Positions 17,434-25,538 of a DNA stretch of 64,000 nucleotides are shown here, in pieces. Where the stretch lies: contig NZ_JAGIXS010000008.1 in NCBI RefSeq assembly GCF_030014915.1, forward strand, positions 62,001 to 126,000. The letters run 5' to 3'. The translations under genes were made by a program, and so were the position numbers. Under the pieces are notes generated by a model, which was given only the letters and a program-made list of their open reading frames with translations, was not told the DNA's origin and searched no databases. The stretch's first letter is position 1. Each line of letters starts with the position of its first letter. The stretch is from Pelomonas sp. V22 (GTDB lineage Bacteria; Pseudomonadota; Gammaproteobacteria; Burkholderiales; Burkholderiaceae_C).

Positions 17434-18030
17434 TCATGCGCCAGTAGCACCGCTGAGTTCACGATGCAGCCAGGCTCGCGCCAGGCTCCAGTCGCGCTTG
17501 ACCGTGGCCAGCGAGATGGCGAGCGCCTCGGCGATCTCTTCGTTCTCCAGCCCGCCGAAGAAGCGCAGCTCCACGATCTTGGCCGCACGCGGGTCGACCT
17601 GCTCCAGCGCCAGCAAGGCCTCGTGCACGGCCACCAGGTCGCGGTCCGGCGGCAGGGCCAGCTGGTCCAGGCCCGAGAGCGTCAGCGGCACCAGCTCGGC
17701 GGCCCGCTTGTCGGCACGGCGCGCCAGCTCATGGTTGACCAGGATGCGCCGCATCATCAGCGAGGCCACGGCCAGGAAATGGCTGCGGTTGCGCCACTGC
17801 GTGCGGCTCTGTTCGGCCAGACGGAACCAGGCCTCGTGCGACAGCACGGTGGGCGAGAAGGTGTGGGCGCCGAACTCGCGGCGCAGGTGGGAGCGCGCAA
17901 GCCGGCGCAGCTCTTCATAGAGCAGCGCGAACAGCTGGTTGCCCACGCCGGGCGCGTCGGCCGGCTGGGCGCTGAGCCATTGGGTCAGCGCGGCCAGGTC
18001 CGGACCCGGCTGCTGATCTTCTGCCTGCAT
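17434..18030 (-). CDS. ECF-like sigma factor of the TIGR02999 (ECF43-like) group
   Basis: 198 residues. The chosen ATG at 18030 has a strong GGGGGGGAGAC ribosome-binding region. An upstream in-frame start would lie in the divergent promoter. Region 2 reads AHTFSPTVLSHEAWFRL (55-71), where ordinary ECF factors carry an acidic D-x-E-D motif. Here the acids are replaced by Ser/Thr, in particular Thr57, Ser59 and Thr61. Region 4 contains NEEIAEALAISLATVKRDW. Such kinase-linked sigma factors (for example EcfP of Vibrio parahaemolyticus with its kinase PpkT2) need phosphorylation on a threonine in this region. A Ser/Thr kinase gene lies 1.6 kb away on the other strand. Confidence 0.88.
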   Translation of the reverse strand: MQAEDQQPGPDLAALTQWLSAQPADAPGVGNQLFALLYEELRRLARSHLRREFGAHTFSPTVLSHEAWFRLAEQSRTQWRNRSHFLAVASLMMRRILVNHELARRADKRAAELVPLTLSGLDQLALPPDRDLVAVHEALLALEQVDPRAAKIVELRFFGGLENEEIAEALAISLATVKRDWSLARAWLHRELSGATGA

Positions 18031-18044
18031 GAAGTCTCCCCCCC
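18031..18044 (-). promoter_or_regulatory. Ribosome-binding region deciding the start of the TIGR02999 sigma factor
   Basis: On the minus strand, GGGGGGGAGAC sits just upstream of the ATG at 18030. This is the only good Shine-Dalgarno-like sequence near the candidate starts and supports the shorter 198-residue product. Confidence 0.55.
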
Positions 18045-18132
18045 ATTTGAATGTCGCTCGATGAGCCTTCTGCCGGTGCGGCGCTGCGTATGCCAGGGAG
18101 ACCCCCTTTTCACGCACCCGAAAGGCTTCGCC

Positions 18133-19572
18133 ATGATCACCCGCAAGGCACCCGCCCCCAAGACCCTGGCCCCGCTGGCCATCCTACTCGGCAGCACCCT
18201 GCTCAGCGCCTGTGGCGGCGGCGATCCATCCCCCGACCCGGTGGTGCCGCCCAGCTCGGCTCCGTCACCGGCGCCTTCCCCGGCACCCGCCCCAACTCCC
18301 GCTCCATCACCGGCTCCTGCACCTGCCCCGACTCCTGCACCTGCACCTGCACCTGCACCCACGCCTGCACCTGCACCCAGCCCCACACCCGCGCCGGCTC
18401 CTGCCCCCAGCAGCGCAAGCTGCGGAACGCTGAAGGAGCTGAGCTTTGCCGCCCTGTCGGCCCATGACGGCAGCTATGCGGCCCGGGTCTTCTCCAGCAG
18501 TGGCAGCGAGCTGGGCGGTGCCACGCTGGTGCTGTCGGGCGGCGTGCTGAGCTACACGCCGGGCGCCGGTCTGAGCGGCGCGAGCGCCGCCAGCGCCGTG
18601 GTTGCCAAGGTCTGCCAGAACACCGATGCCAGCGGCAATGCCATCGGCGTGGTGGCGGTGATCGATGCCGAGCGCCATGTCGACTTCTTCGCTCCCGCCT
18701 TCAGCGGGCTCTACATGTCTGGCGTCGACCTGGGCTCGGCAACCACTTCGGGACGCTACATGCAGAGCACCACGCCCAAGAGCGCCGCGCCGTCACCGGC
18801 GCCGGCCCCCAGTCCCTCCGGGGGCGGCAGCGGCGGCGAATGCGCGCCACTGGTGGCCAGGGCGGGCGACTCGGTCACCTACCGCCAGACGTCGAACAGC
18901 GCCGGCAGCGCGCCCTACACGGTCAAGTACGACTTCTCGAACGGCAGCTACAAGGGCCAGGCGGCCATCGTGGGCCTGCTCACGCTCAGCGGCGCTACAG
19001 CGGCATCGACCGGCCTGGCCAACATCTACCTCGACCCGGTCACCGGTGCGGCCCTGGGCCAGGACACCACCACGGCCGGCGCCGGCGACACCATCACCAC
19101 CTACGAGCCGGCCGACTGGCAGGCCCGCCTGGCCAATGCCGGCGTCGTGGCCGGGGGCAGCGGCAAGATCAATGTCACAGCCACCCTCACCGGCAAGAGC
19201 GTGACCGACGGCTTTGCCTCGCTGGGCGGGGCCACGGCCCTCGTCATCAAGTACGAGTTCGCCATCAACCGTGATGCCAACGAGACGGTCACGGTGCCGG
19301 CCGGCAGCTTTGCGAGCAGCTGCAAGTTCCGCGTCGAGTTCGTGCTGAAGGACTTCCAGGTGCTGGGTCCAGCGGCCTCCAGCCCGCTGCTCACGGTGAT
19401 GCTGCCCGTCCTGCAGTCCAGCTTCGTCGTGCCCACCCAGGTGACGCTGTGGAGCAGCAACGCCGTGCCGTTCATGCTGCCCAAGAGCGTGACCGTCAGC
19501 ACGCTGCCGGCGCCCACCGGCGCGGTGACCACGACGCAGGAGTTGATTGCGGTCACGAAGGCAGCGCGCTGA
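18133..19572 (+). CDS. Surface lipoprotein with long Pro/Ala linker, function unknown
   Basis: 479 residues from an ATG at 18133. The frame is open further upstream but only on the antisense of the two sigma genes. Lipobox LLSAC puts the lipidated cysteine at residue 27, followed by GGGDPSP and about 65 residues of Pro-Ala-Pro-Thr/Ser repeats. A first domain (about 95-210) begins at a cysteine (CGTLKELSF). A second, shorter Pro/Ser/Gly linker leads to a C-terminal domain (about 235-479) rich in Thr, Ser, Gly and beta-type sequence. It lies between the divergent sigma factor and the Ser/Thr kinase, so it may be part of that signalling unit or one of its targets. No family recognised. Confidence 0.75.
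   Translation: MITRKAPAPKTLAPLAILLGSTLLSACGGGDPSPDPVVPPSSAPSPAPSPAPAPTPAPSPAPAPAPTPAPAPAPAPTPAPAPSPTPAPAPAPSSASCGTLKELSFAALSAHDGSYAARVFSSSGSELGGATLVLSGGVLSYTPGAGLSGASAASAVVAKVCQNTDASGNAIGVVAVIDAERHVDFFAPAFSGLYMSGVDLGSATTSGRYMQSTTPKSAAPSPAPAPSPSGGGSGGECAPLVARAGDSVTYRQTSNSAGSAPYTVKYDFSNGSYKGQAAIVGLLTLSGATAASTGLANIYLDPVTGAALGQDTTTAGAGDTITTYEPADWQARLANAGVVAGGSGKINVTATLTGKSVTDGFASLGGATALVIKYEFAINRDANETVTVPAGSFASSCKFRVEFVLKDFQVLGPAASSPLLTVMLPVLQSSFVVPTQVTLWSSNAVPFMLPKSVTVSTLPAPTGAVTTTQELIAVTKAAR
18232..18412 (+). repeat. Low-complexity Pro/Ala-coding repeat tract
   Basis: C-rich hexamer-like repeats (CACCTG, CCGGCT and variants, with a near-perfect ACCTGC run at about 18337-18357) encode the Pro-Ala-Pro-Thr linker of the lipoprotein. 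Such in-frame repeats can change length by slippage without breaking the frame. Confidence 0.7.
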
Positions 19573-19633
19573 TGAAGCCTGTTCAGGGGGTCAGGGCTTG
19601 CCTGGCCCGCCCCTGCCCCTGCACACTGAACAC

Positions 19634-22315
19634 ATGACTGCTGCTGCCGACTGGACCGCGCTGAAGCGCCTCTTCGATGCCGCGCTCGCACTGCCGGCCG
19701 CCGAGCGCGAGGCCTGGGTGCGTGACTGTGGCGCCTCGCCGGAACTGCAGGCCGAGCTGCTCTCGCTGCTGGCCCACAGCACCGGCGGCGGCAGCGACGA
19801 TCCCGGCTTTCTGGCCGGTCCGGCCGCCGCGGCCGGCCTCAGCGGCGAGCGGCTTGGAGCCTGGCTCTTGATCGAGCCGCTCGGCAGCGGTGGCATGGGC
19901 GAGGTCTGGCGCGCGCGCCGCGCCGACGGTGCCTACGAAGGCGAGGCGGCAGTCAAGCTGCTCAAGCGCGGCATGGACTCGGCGGCCGTGCTGCAGCGTT
20001 TCGCCCAGGAGCGGCAGGCGCTGGCGCGGCTGGCCCATCCCCACATCGCCCGACTCTTCGATGCCGGCCTGAGCCCGCAGGGCCTGCCCTTCTTCGTGAT
20101 GGAGAAGGTCGACGGCCAGGCCATCGACAAGGCCTGCGAGGGCCTGACAGTCGAGCAGCGGCTGCGGCTGTTCCTGCAGCTGACCGAGGCCGTGGCCCAT
20201 GCGCACCGCCACCTGCTGGTGCACCGCGACCTGAAGCCCGGCAATGTGCTGGTCACGCCCGAGGGCCAGGTCAAGCTGCTGGACTTCGGCATCGCCAAGG
20301 CCCTGGACCCGCTGGAAGATGCGGGCCAGGCCTGGCAGACCCAGGCCGGCCAGCGCCCTTTCACGCCGACGCATGCCAGCCCCGAGCAGGTGCGCGGCGA
20401 ACCGGTCTCCACGGCCACCGACATCTATTCGCTCGGCGTGCTGCTCTACCAGCTGCTGACCGGCCAACGCCCCTACGGCCGTGCGGCCCGCACGCCGGCC
20501 GAGATGGCCGAGGCGGTGCTGAACGAGGCGCCCACCCGGCCCTCCAGCCTGCCGCCGGGCGAAGGCCCGGACGCGCAGGCCTGGCTGGCCACCCGGCAGC
20601 GGCTGCGCGGAGACCTGGACAACATCCTGCTGAAGGCACTCGAGAAGGAGCCGGCGCGGCGCTACCCCAGCGTCGAGCAGCTGGCCGCAGACGTGCAGGC
20701 CTACCTGGACGGCAGGCCGGTGAGCGCCCATGCGGCCGGTGCCGGCTATCTGCTGAAGAAGTTCGTGCGCCGCCACCGGCTGCCGGTGGCGCTGGCCTCG
20801 CTGGCGGTGCTGGCCCTGACGGGCGGCATGGCGGCCACCGCCTGGCAGGCCCATGCGGCGCGCCTGGCGCGCGACGAGGCGCGCGCGCAGCTGGCCGCCG
20901 TCAAGCACATCACCCGCGAGCTGGTGTTTCGCTACGGCGACACGACCACCACCCTGCCCGGCGGCCCGCAGGCCCAGGAAGCCATGCTGCGCCAGACGCT
21001 GGACCAGCTCGAAGCGCTGGCGCGGCAGGCCCCGCAGGACGCCGACCTGCAGGCCCTGATCGCCTCGACCCTGGGCCGCATCGCCGAGCTGCAAGGCAAC
21101 CAGACGCAGGCCGCGCCGGAGCGCGTGCCTGAAGCACTCGCCACGGTGCAGCGCGCGCTGGCCGTGGCCGAGCCGCTGTGGGGCACGCCCGCGCAGGACT
21201 GGCGCTTTGCGCTGTGGCATGTGCGCACGCTGGCCATCCAGGCCCAGCTGCTGCGCGCCACCGGCAAGCCTGAGCAAGGCGTGACGGCGCTTGGCAAGGC
21301 CCTGGCGCGAACCGGCGAAGCCCTGCGTGACGAGGCCAGCGTGGTCGCGCGGGCCCATCTGATCGCGGCCCGCGCCAACGCCACCTTGCTGATGGCCCAG
21401 CTGCATGACCAGGTCTCCGTGGCCAGCCTCAACCAGCCGCAGCAGGCGCTGCACTACTACGCGCTGGCCGAGGCCGACCTGCGCAGCATGCTGGACGACA
21501 AGGCCCTGCTGGCCGAAATCGAACGCACGGCCGTGCCCGGCGACCCGGCCACCGATGTCTACCTGCGCCACCAGATCGGCACCATCCTCGGCGGCCGTGC
21601 GCTGGTGCAGCTGCGGCTCGAAGACCTGGCCGCGATGCGGCGCGAGGCCGAGGCCGCACTGGCCATGCGCCGCGCCAACGTCGCGGCCGAGCCACGCAAC
21701 GCGACCTGGCGCGACGGCCTGATGGTCGAGTCCAACACGCTGGCGATTGCGCTGATCCGCCTGGGCGAGGCCGCGCCAGCCCTGGAGGCTGCGCAACTCA
21801 GCTGGGACACCGCCGCGCAGCTGGCGCGTGAGCAAGGCCCGAGCAGCAAATGGGCCGGCGTGCCGCCCTTCCTGGCGCCGCAGTACGGCCGCGCGCTGGC
21901 GCTCAACGGGCGGCATGCGCAGGCCATCCCGGTGTTCGACCTGGGCATCAACCACTGGGGCGCCGTGCTGGCCCAGGGCGAGAACCCGAATGCGCAGCGC
22001 CGCAAGGCCTGGCTCGAGGTGCAGCGCGCCCGCTCGATGCAGGCACTCGGGCAGGGCCCGGCAGCCGTGCGCCTCGCGGAGCAGGCACTGGCCGCGCTGC
22101 AAGCGCTGCAGGCCCACCCGGCCCAGGGCCGCGATGCGCTGCTGGCGGTGGCCGAGGCTCAGCTCCTGCTGGTGGCGCTGCAGCCGGCCCGCTCAGTCGA
22201 GCGGCGAGCGGCCGCCCGCGTGGCGCTGGAGGCTGCCGCCGCACTGCGGCCCCTGGGCAGCGACCACCGGGCCTGGCTGGAGTCGCTGGCAGAGGCCGCT
22301 CATTCGAAGGGGTAG
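19634..22315 (+). CDS. Transmembrane Ser/Thr protein kinase with C-terminal TPR-like region
   Basis: 893 residues from an ATG at 19634. An N-terminal helical segment (about 5-50), common in sigma-associated kinases, precedes the kinase domain: glycine loop GSGGMG at 84-89, catalytic lysine in AVK (108), HRDLKPGN at 197-204, DFG at 217-219 and SPE at 249-251. All residues needed for catalysis are present. A transmembrane helix at about 380-400 is followed by a long Ala/Leu-rich helical region resembling tetratricopeptide repeats, predicted periplasmic. It probably phosphorylates the TIGR02999 sigma factor encoded at 17434-18030. Its last 16 bases overlap the convergent oxidoreductase gene. Confidence 0.9.
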   Translation: MTAAADWTALKRLFDAALALPAAEREAWVRDCGASPELQAELLSLLAHSTGGGSDDPGFLAGPAAAAGLSGERLGAWLLIEPLGSGGMGEVWRARRADGAYEGEAAVKLLKRGMDSAAVLQRFAQERQALARLAHPHIARLFDAGLSPQGLPFFVMEKVDGQAIDKACEGLTVEQRLRLFLQLTEAVAHAHRHLLVHRDLKPGNVLVTPEGQVKLLDFGIAKALDPLEDAGQAWQTQAGQRPFTPTHASPEQVRGEPVSTATDIYSLGVLLYQLLTGQRPYGRAARTPAEMAEAVLNEAPTRPSSLPPGEGPDAQAWLATRQRLRGDLDNILLKALEKEPARRYPSVEQLAADVQAYLDGRPVSAHAAGAGYLLKKFVRRHRLPVALASLAVLALTGGMAATAWQAHAARLARDEARAQLAAVKHITRELVFRYGDTTTTLPGGPQAQEAMLRQTLDQLEALARQAPQDADLQALIASTLGRIAELQGNQTQAAPERVPEALATVQRALAVAEPLWGTPAQDWRFALWHVRTLAIQAQLLRATGKPEQGVTALGKALARTGEALRDEASVVARAHLIAARANATLLMAQLHDQVSVASLNQPQQALHYYALAEADLRSMLDDKALLAEIERTAVPGDPATDVYLRHQIGTILGGRALVQLRLEDLAAMRREAEAALAMRRANVAAEPRNATWRDGLMVESNTLAIALIRLGEAAPALEAAQLSWDTAAQLAREQGPSSKWAGVPPFLAPQYGRALALNGRHAQAIPVFDLGINHWGAVLAQGENPNAQRRKAWLEVQRARSMQALGQGPAAVRLAEQALAALQALQAHPAQGRDALLAVAEAQLLLVALQPARSVERRAAARVALEAAAALRPLGSDHRAWLESLAEAAHSKG

Positions 22316-23310
22316 CGGACTCCCACCTGGGCGCGGAGGCGATCCATCCAGTTCAGCAAGGCCCGACTTTCCGCATGCGGCATGCGCGGGCTCTCGACCA
22401 GGCCGGCACGGACGCAAGCCATGCTCTCCTCGATCTCGCCCTCGAAGCCATTGATGCGGAACGGCGCTTCCACGCGCTGCACCGGCTCGCCCGTGCGCTG
22501 CAGCTCCAGCACTGTGGCCTGAGAGAAGCTCTGCGGCAGGCTGATGCGGCCACGGGTTCCCAGAATCTGCAGGCCATTGACCGACACCGCATCGAAGCTA
22601 CAGACGAACTGCGACGCCAGGCCCTCGAAGTACAGGCTGGCGCTGAGCTGGCGGTCGACGCCGGTGGGCGCCAGATCGGCCTGCGCGGTGATGCGCTCGG
22701 GCTCGGGGCAGGCACCCAGCGCCTGCTCCAGGATGAAGCGGGTGGCCGCCAGGTTGTAGATGCCGATGTCCAGCAGCGCGCCGCCGGCCAGCTCGGGCGC
22801 GAACAAGCGGCTCGCCGGGTCGTAGGGTGCCGGGAAGCAGAAGCTCGACTGGATGCCGCGCAGCTCACCGATCGCGCCTTCGCGCAGCCATCGCCCCAGC
22901 AGTTCATAGGCGGGCAGGAAGCGCGTCCACAGCGCCTCCATCAGAAACACGCCGCGCTCGCGTGCCAGCGCAAAGAGCGGTTCGGCCTGTGCCAGGCTGG
23001 GCACCAGCGGCTTTTCGCAGAGCACCGGCTTGCCGGCCAGCAGGCAGGCACGAACCGCCTCGCCATGCTGGGCATGGGGCGTGGCGATGTAGACGGCATC
23101 GACGGCCGGATCGGCCAGCAGCTCCTCCAAAGACCGACACGCGGCTTCCGGCCTGGCCCAGCGCGTGGCAAAGGCGAGCGCCTTGGCCGGGTCGCGGGCA
23201 TGGACCCGCGCGATGCGGGCCTCGGGCAGGGCCTGCACCGCCTCGGCAAAGCGCTGGGCGATGCGACCCGGACCGATCACGGCCCAGCCGAAATCCCCGG
23301 CTTCGCTCAC
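22300..23310 (-). CDS. Gfo/Idh/MocA-family oxidoreductase
   Basis: 336 residues from a GTG. The N-terminal Rossmann fold has the nucleotide-binding sequence VIGPGRIAQRF, the VDAVYIATPHAQH strand, and the family signature CEKPL near residue 98. The C-terminal alpha/beta domain has the GGALLDIGIYN motif with the catalytic D...Y/N region. These enzymes oxidise or reduce sugars, inositols or trans-dihydrodiols with NAD(P). The substrate is not evident. The start codon overlaps the stop of a 28-codon ORF in a GTGA arrangement, so translation may depend on that leader. The 3' end overlaps the kinase gene by 16 bases in convergent orientation. Confidence 0.85.
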   Translation of the reverse strand: MSEAGDFGWAVIGPGRIAQRFAEAVQALPEARIARVHARDPAKALAFATRWARPEAACRSLEELLADPAVDAVYIATPHAQHGEAVRACLLAGKPVLCEKPLVPSLAQAEPLFALARERGVFLMEALWTRFLPAYELLGRWLREGAIGELRGIQSSFCFPAPYDPASRLFAPELAGGALLDIGIYNLAATRFILEQALGACPEPERITAQADLAPTGVDRQLSASLYFEGLASQFVCSFDAVSVNGLQILGTRGRISLPQSFSQATVLELQRTGEPVQRVEAPFRINGFEGEIEESMACVRAGLVESPRMPHAESRALLNWMDRLRAQVGVRYPFE

Positions 23311-23393
23311 AGCTTGCGGGTCATGCTGCTGCCGCCTTCGCCGACCGAGGTGAACAGGCCAACCAGGCGGCCCAGCGGGAATCCTTGCAGCAT
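23307..23393 (-). CDS. 28-residue leader peptide coupled to the oxidoreductase
   Basis: A small ORF starting [14 protein letters not shown] and ending SSMTRKL has an excellent ribosome-binding site (CGGAGGAAAC, complement of 23397-23406) six bases before its ATG. Its stop codon overlaps the GTG of the oxidoreductase gene as GTGA. The downstream GTG has no strong site of its own, so the small ORF probably feeds ribosomes into it by translational coupling. The peptide itself is amphipathic and basic at its end. I do not recognise a family, and it could also be a misplaced or shortened N-terminus of another protein. Confidence 0.5.
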   Translation of the reverse strand: MLQGFPLGRLVGLFTSVGEGGSSMTRKL

Positions 23394-23452
23394 CTTGTTT
23401 CCTCCGTGAAGCGCCTTCGGCGCGGGGGCATTGTCACCGTAAGATCGCCGCC

Positions 23453-24001
23453 ATGCCTCTAGATGCTGCCACCGAGTTGCGCCGCCACATCCGCACCGTG
23501 CCGGACTGGCCGGTGCCGGGCGTGCAGTTCCGCGACATCACGCCGCTGCTGGCCGATGCGGCCGCCTTCCGGCTGATGATCGAAACCCTGGCCCAGCGCT
23601 ACGAGGCCGCGAAGCCGGCGCTGGTCGCCGGGCTGGAGGCGCGCGGTTTCATCATCGGCGCGGCCCTGGCCCAGCGCCTCGGTGTGGGCTTCGTGCCCAT
23701 CCGCAAGAAGGGCAAGCTGCCTTTCGAATGCATAGAGGAAAGCTACCTGCTGGAATACGGCAGCGCCACGGTGGAGCTGCATGTGGACGCGGTGCAGCCG
23801 GGCCAGGGCGTGCTGCTGGTCGACGACCTGATGGCCAGCGGCGGCACCATGGGCGCCGGCGCCCAGCTCTTGCAGCGCCTGGGTGCCGAGGTGCTGGAAT
23901 GCGCGGTGGTGATCGACCTGCCGGCGCTGCGCGGCTCGCAGCGCTTGCGCGAGGCCGGCCTGCCGGTGTTCGCCCTGCTCAGCTACGGGCTCGATGAATA
24001 G
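23453..24001 (+). CDS. apt: Adenine phosphoribosyltransferase
   Basis: 182 residues, the normal length. Apt salvages adenine with PRPP to give AMP in the cytosol. The PRPP-binding motif [14 protein letters not shown] lies at about 121-134. The N-terminal [18 protein letters not shown] and the central [14 protein letters not shown] and [10 protein letters not shown] segments are typical of this enzyme. Its 3' end overlaps the following lipoprotein gene by eight bases, suggesting co-transcription although the functions look unrelated. The 59 bases between it and the divergent 28-codon ORF contain a GCGCC-TTC-GGCGC hairpin (about 23411-23423). Confidence 0.95.
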   Translation: MPLDAATELRRHIRTVPDWPVPGVQFRDITPLLADAAAFRLMIETLAQRYEAAKPALVAGLEARGFIIGAALAQRLGVGFVPIRKKGKLPFECIEESYLLEYGSATVELHVDAVQPGQGVLLVDDLMASGGTMGAGAQLLQRLGAEVLECAVVIDLPALRGSQRLREAGLPVFALLSYGLDE

Positions 24002-25277
24002 CCCGCGCCGCCGGCGGCTGCTGGCCGGCCTGGCCTCGGTGCCGCTGCTGCCGCTGCTGCCACTGCTGCCGCTGCTGCCGCTGGCCGGCTGTGATTCGCG
24101 CAGCAAGGCCGAGCGCCAGATCGACGCCGACTGGCACCGCCGCGCCGCGCTGGACGGCCATCTCGCCCACTGGCTGGCCCATGCGCCCAATCCCAATGGC
24201 AGCTTCCGCATCAACTTCGGCCGCGACTGGCGTGCCAAGGACGACCAGCGCCTCGAGCTGACGCTGCAGGGCCGCATGATTTACGCGATGGCCACCGGCT
24301 ACGAGCTGAGCCAGGACCAGCGCTACCTGCAGGCCGCGCTGAAGGGCGGCGAGTTCTTGCTGAAGCACTTCGCCGACCCGCAGCATGGCGGCTTCTTCCA
24401 CCTGCTCTCGCCCGAGGGCCAGGTACTGAGCGATGCCAAGCGCAGCTACGGCCATGCCTTCGCGCTGTTTGCGCTGGCCCACCTGTACCGCATCACGCAG
24501 GACGCTCGCTGGCAGGAGGCCGCGCTGAAGGCCTGGCACGACATCGAGCAGGGCCTGGCCGACCCGGCCGGCGGCTTCCATGCCCAGACCTCGCGCAGCT
24601 TCGTGCAGGGGCCGCGCGGCACACCCAGCCAGAACCCCTTGATGCACATGTTCGAGGCGCAGCTGGCCTTGCTGGAGGCCACCGGCGACGTGGCCGTGCG
24701 CAATGGCGCGCGGCGCCTGGGCGACTTCATCGTCTACCGGCTGATGCAGGGCCAGGCCGACGGCACGGCCAGCATCCCCGAGTGGTACGACGCACAGTGG
24801 CGGCCGCTGGCCACCAAGCAGGCCGGCGGCTATACCGACATCGGCCACCAGTTCGAATGGAGCCACCTGCTGCTGAGCGCCCACGGCCTCGGGGTCTCGC
24901 CGCTCTACGCGGCCGTCAGCGAACGCCTGCTCGACTTCGCGCTGAAGCAGGGCTATGACGAAATCGACGGCGGCGCGATCAACCAGGTCTATCCGGACGC
25001 CCCCCCCTGGAAAGGCAAGGGCTGGTGGCAGCAGGCCGAGTGCCTGCATGCCCTGATCCAGGCCGCCAGCGGCAGCGGCCGCAACGAGCTGTGGCGGCGC
25101 TACGACCAGACGCTGCAGCTGGTCCGGGCCGAACTGATCGACACCGAGCAGGGCGGCTGGCGGCCGGCCCTGTGCCGGCGCGGCGGCTGCGACGATGTGC
25201 AGCCCGACCCGTATCACATGCTGTCCATGCACATGGCAGCCTTGCGGGCGGCAGGAATCGGTACCGCCGGCCGCTGA
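23994..25277 (+). CDS. Lipoprotein AGE-family (N-acylglucosamine 2-epimerase-like) isomerase
   Basis: 427 residues. The N-terminus has a twin-Arg-like RRRRLL, then a hydrophobic stretch made of repeated LLP units, and lipobox PLAGC (Cys33), so the product should be exported and lipidated. The mature part is an (alpha/alpha)6 barrel of the AGE type: the arginine in LQGRMIYA (94), H154 in [11 protein letters not shown], and the [10 protein letters not shown] motif at 284-293 with H285 and E288. AGE enzymes interconvert C2 epimers or aldose-ketose pairs of sugars and are usually cytosolic, so an exported form is noteworthy. Residues needed for catalysis appear present. Substrate unknown. It overlaps apt by eight bases. 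Confidence 0.75.
   Translation: MNSPRRRRLLAGLASVPLLPLLPLLPLLPLAGCDSRSKAERQIDADWHRRAALDGHLAHWLAHAPNPNGSFRINFGRDWRAKDDQRLELTLQGRMIYAMATGYELSQDQRYLQAALKGGEFLLKHFADPQHGGFFHLLSPEGQVLSDAKRSYGHAFALFALAHLYRITQDARWQEAALKAWHDIEQGLADPAGGFHAQTSRSFVQGPRGTPSQNPLMHMFEAQLALLEATGDVAVRNGARRLGDFIVYRLMQGQADGTASIPEWYDAQWRPLATKQAGGYTDIGHQFEWSHLLLSAHGLGVSPLYAAVSERLLDFALKQGYDEIDGGAINQVYPDAPPWKGKGWWQQAECLHALIQAASGSGRNELWRRYDQTLQLVRAELIDTEQGGWRPALCRRGGCDDVQPDPYHMLSMHMAALRAAGIGTAGR
24041..24085 (+). repeat. Nine-base tandem repeat in a lipoprotein signal sequence
   Basis: About 4.7 copies of GCCGCTGCT (one copy GCCACTGCT) encode the repeated Leu-Leu-Pro units of the signal peptide. Loss or gain of a copy stays in frame and would change the length of the hydrophobic core. 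Confidence 0.75.
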
Positions 25278-25297
25278 GGACGGAGGACAATCGCGCC

Positions 25298-25531
25298 ATG
25301 GCCAAACCGATTCCCCGCCTCAGCCCGGACGAGATCCAGCGCATCATCAAGACCGCCTTCGCCGACCGTCCGCCCTATCAACGCGTGTTCATGGAGCATG
25401 GCCTCGGCCAGGGCGAGCTGGTGCAGCTGATGAAACGTGAGCTCACGCCCAGCGCCTACAAGACCTGGGCCGCCCAGGGCAAGGCCGTCAAGCCGGCCAA
25501 AGTGAAATCCACCTTCCCGCACGGCCGCTGA
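25298..25531 (+). CDS. TIGR03643/DUF2805-family small protein
   Basis: 77 residues from an ATG preceded by CGGAGGAC. The frame is open further upstream but only inside the previous gene. The sequence SPDEIQRIIKTAFADRPPYQRVF, split by a short loop from GLGQGELVQLMKRELTPSAYKTW, is characteristic of the small TIGR03643 family, whose members look like a helix-turn-helix of the winged or sigma-region-4 type. Function has not been established. A basic C-terminal tail (KAVKPAKVKS) could bind nucleic acid. It lies 20 bases after the epimerase gene and seven bases before the next. Confidence 0.75.
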   Translation: MAKPIPRLSPDEIQRIIKTAFADRPPYQRVFMEHGLGQGELVQLMKRELTPSAYKTWAAQGKAVKPAKVKSTFPHGR

Positions 25532-25538
25532 GCAAGCC

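Noticed and set aside
18232-18412. Possible CRISPR-like repeats
   Set aside because: The repeats are contiguous hexamers without unique spacers and encode a Pro/Ala linker in frame.
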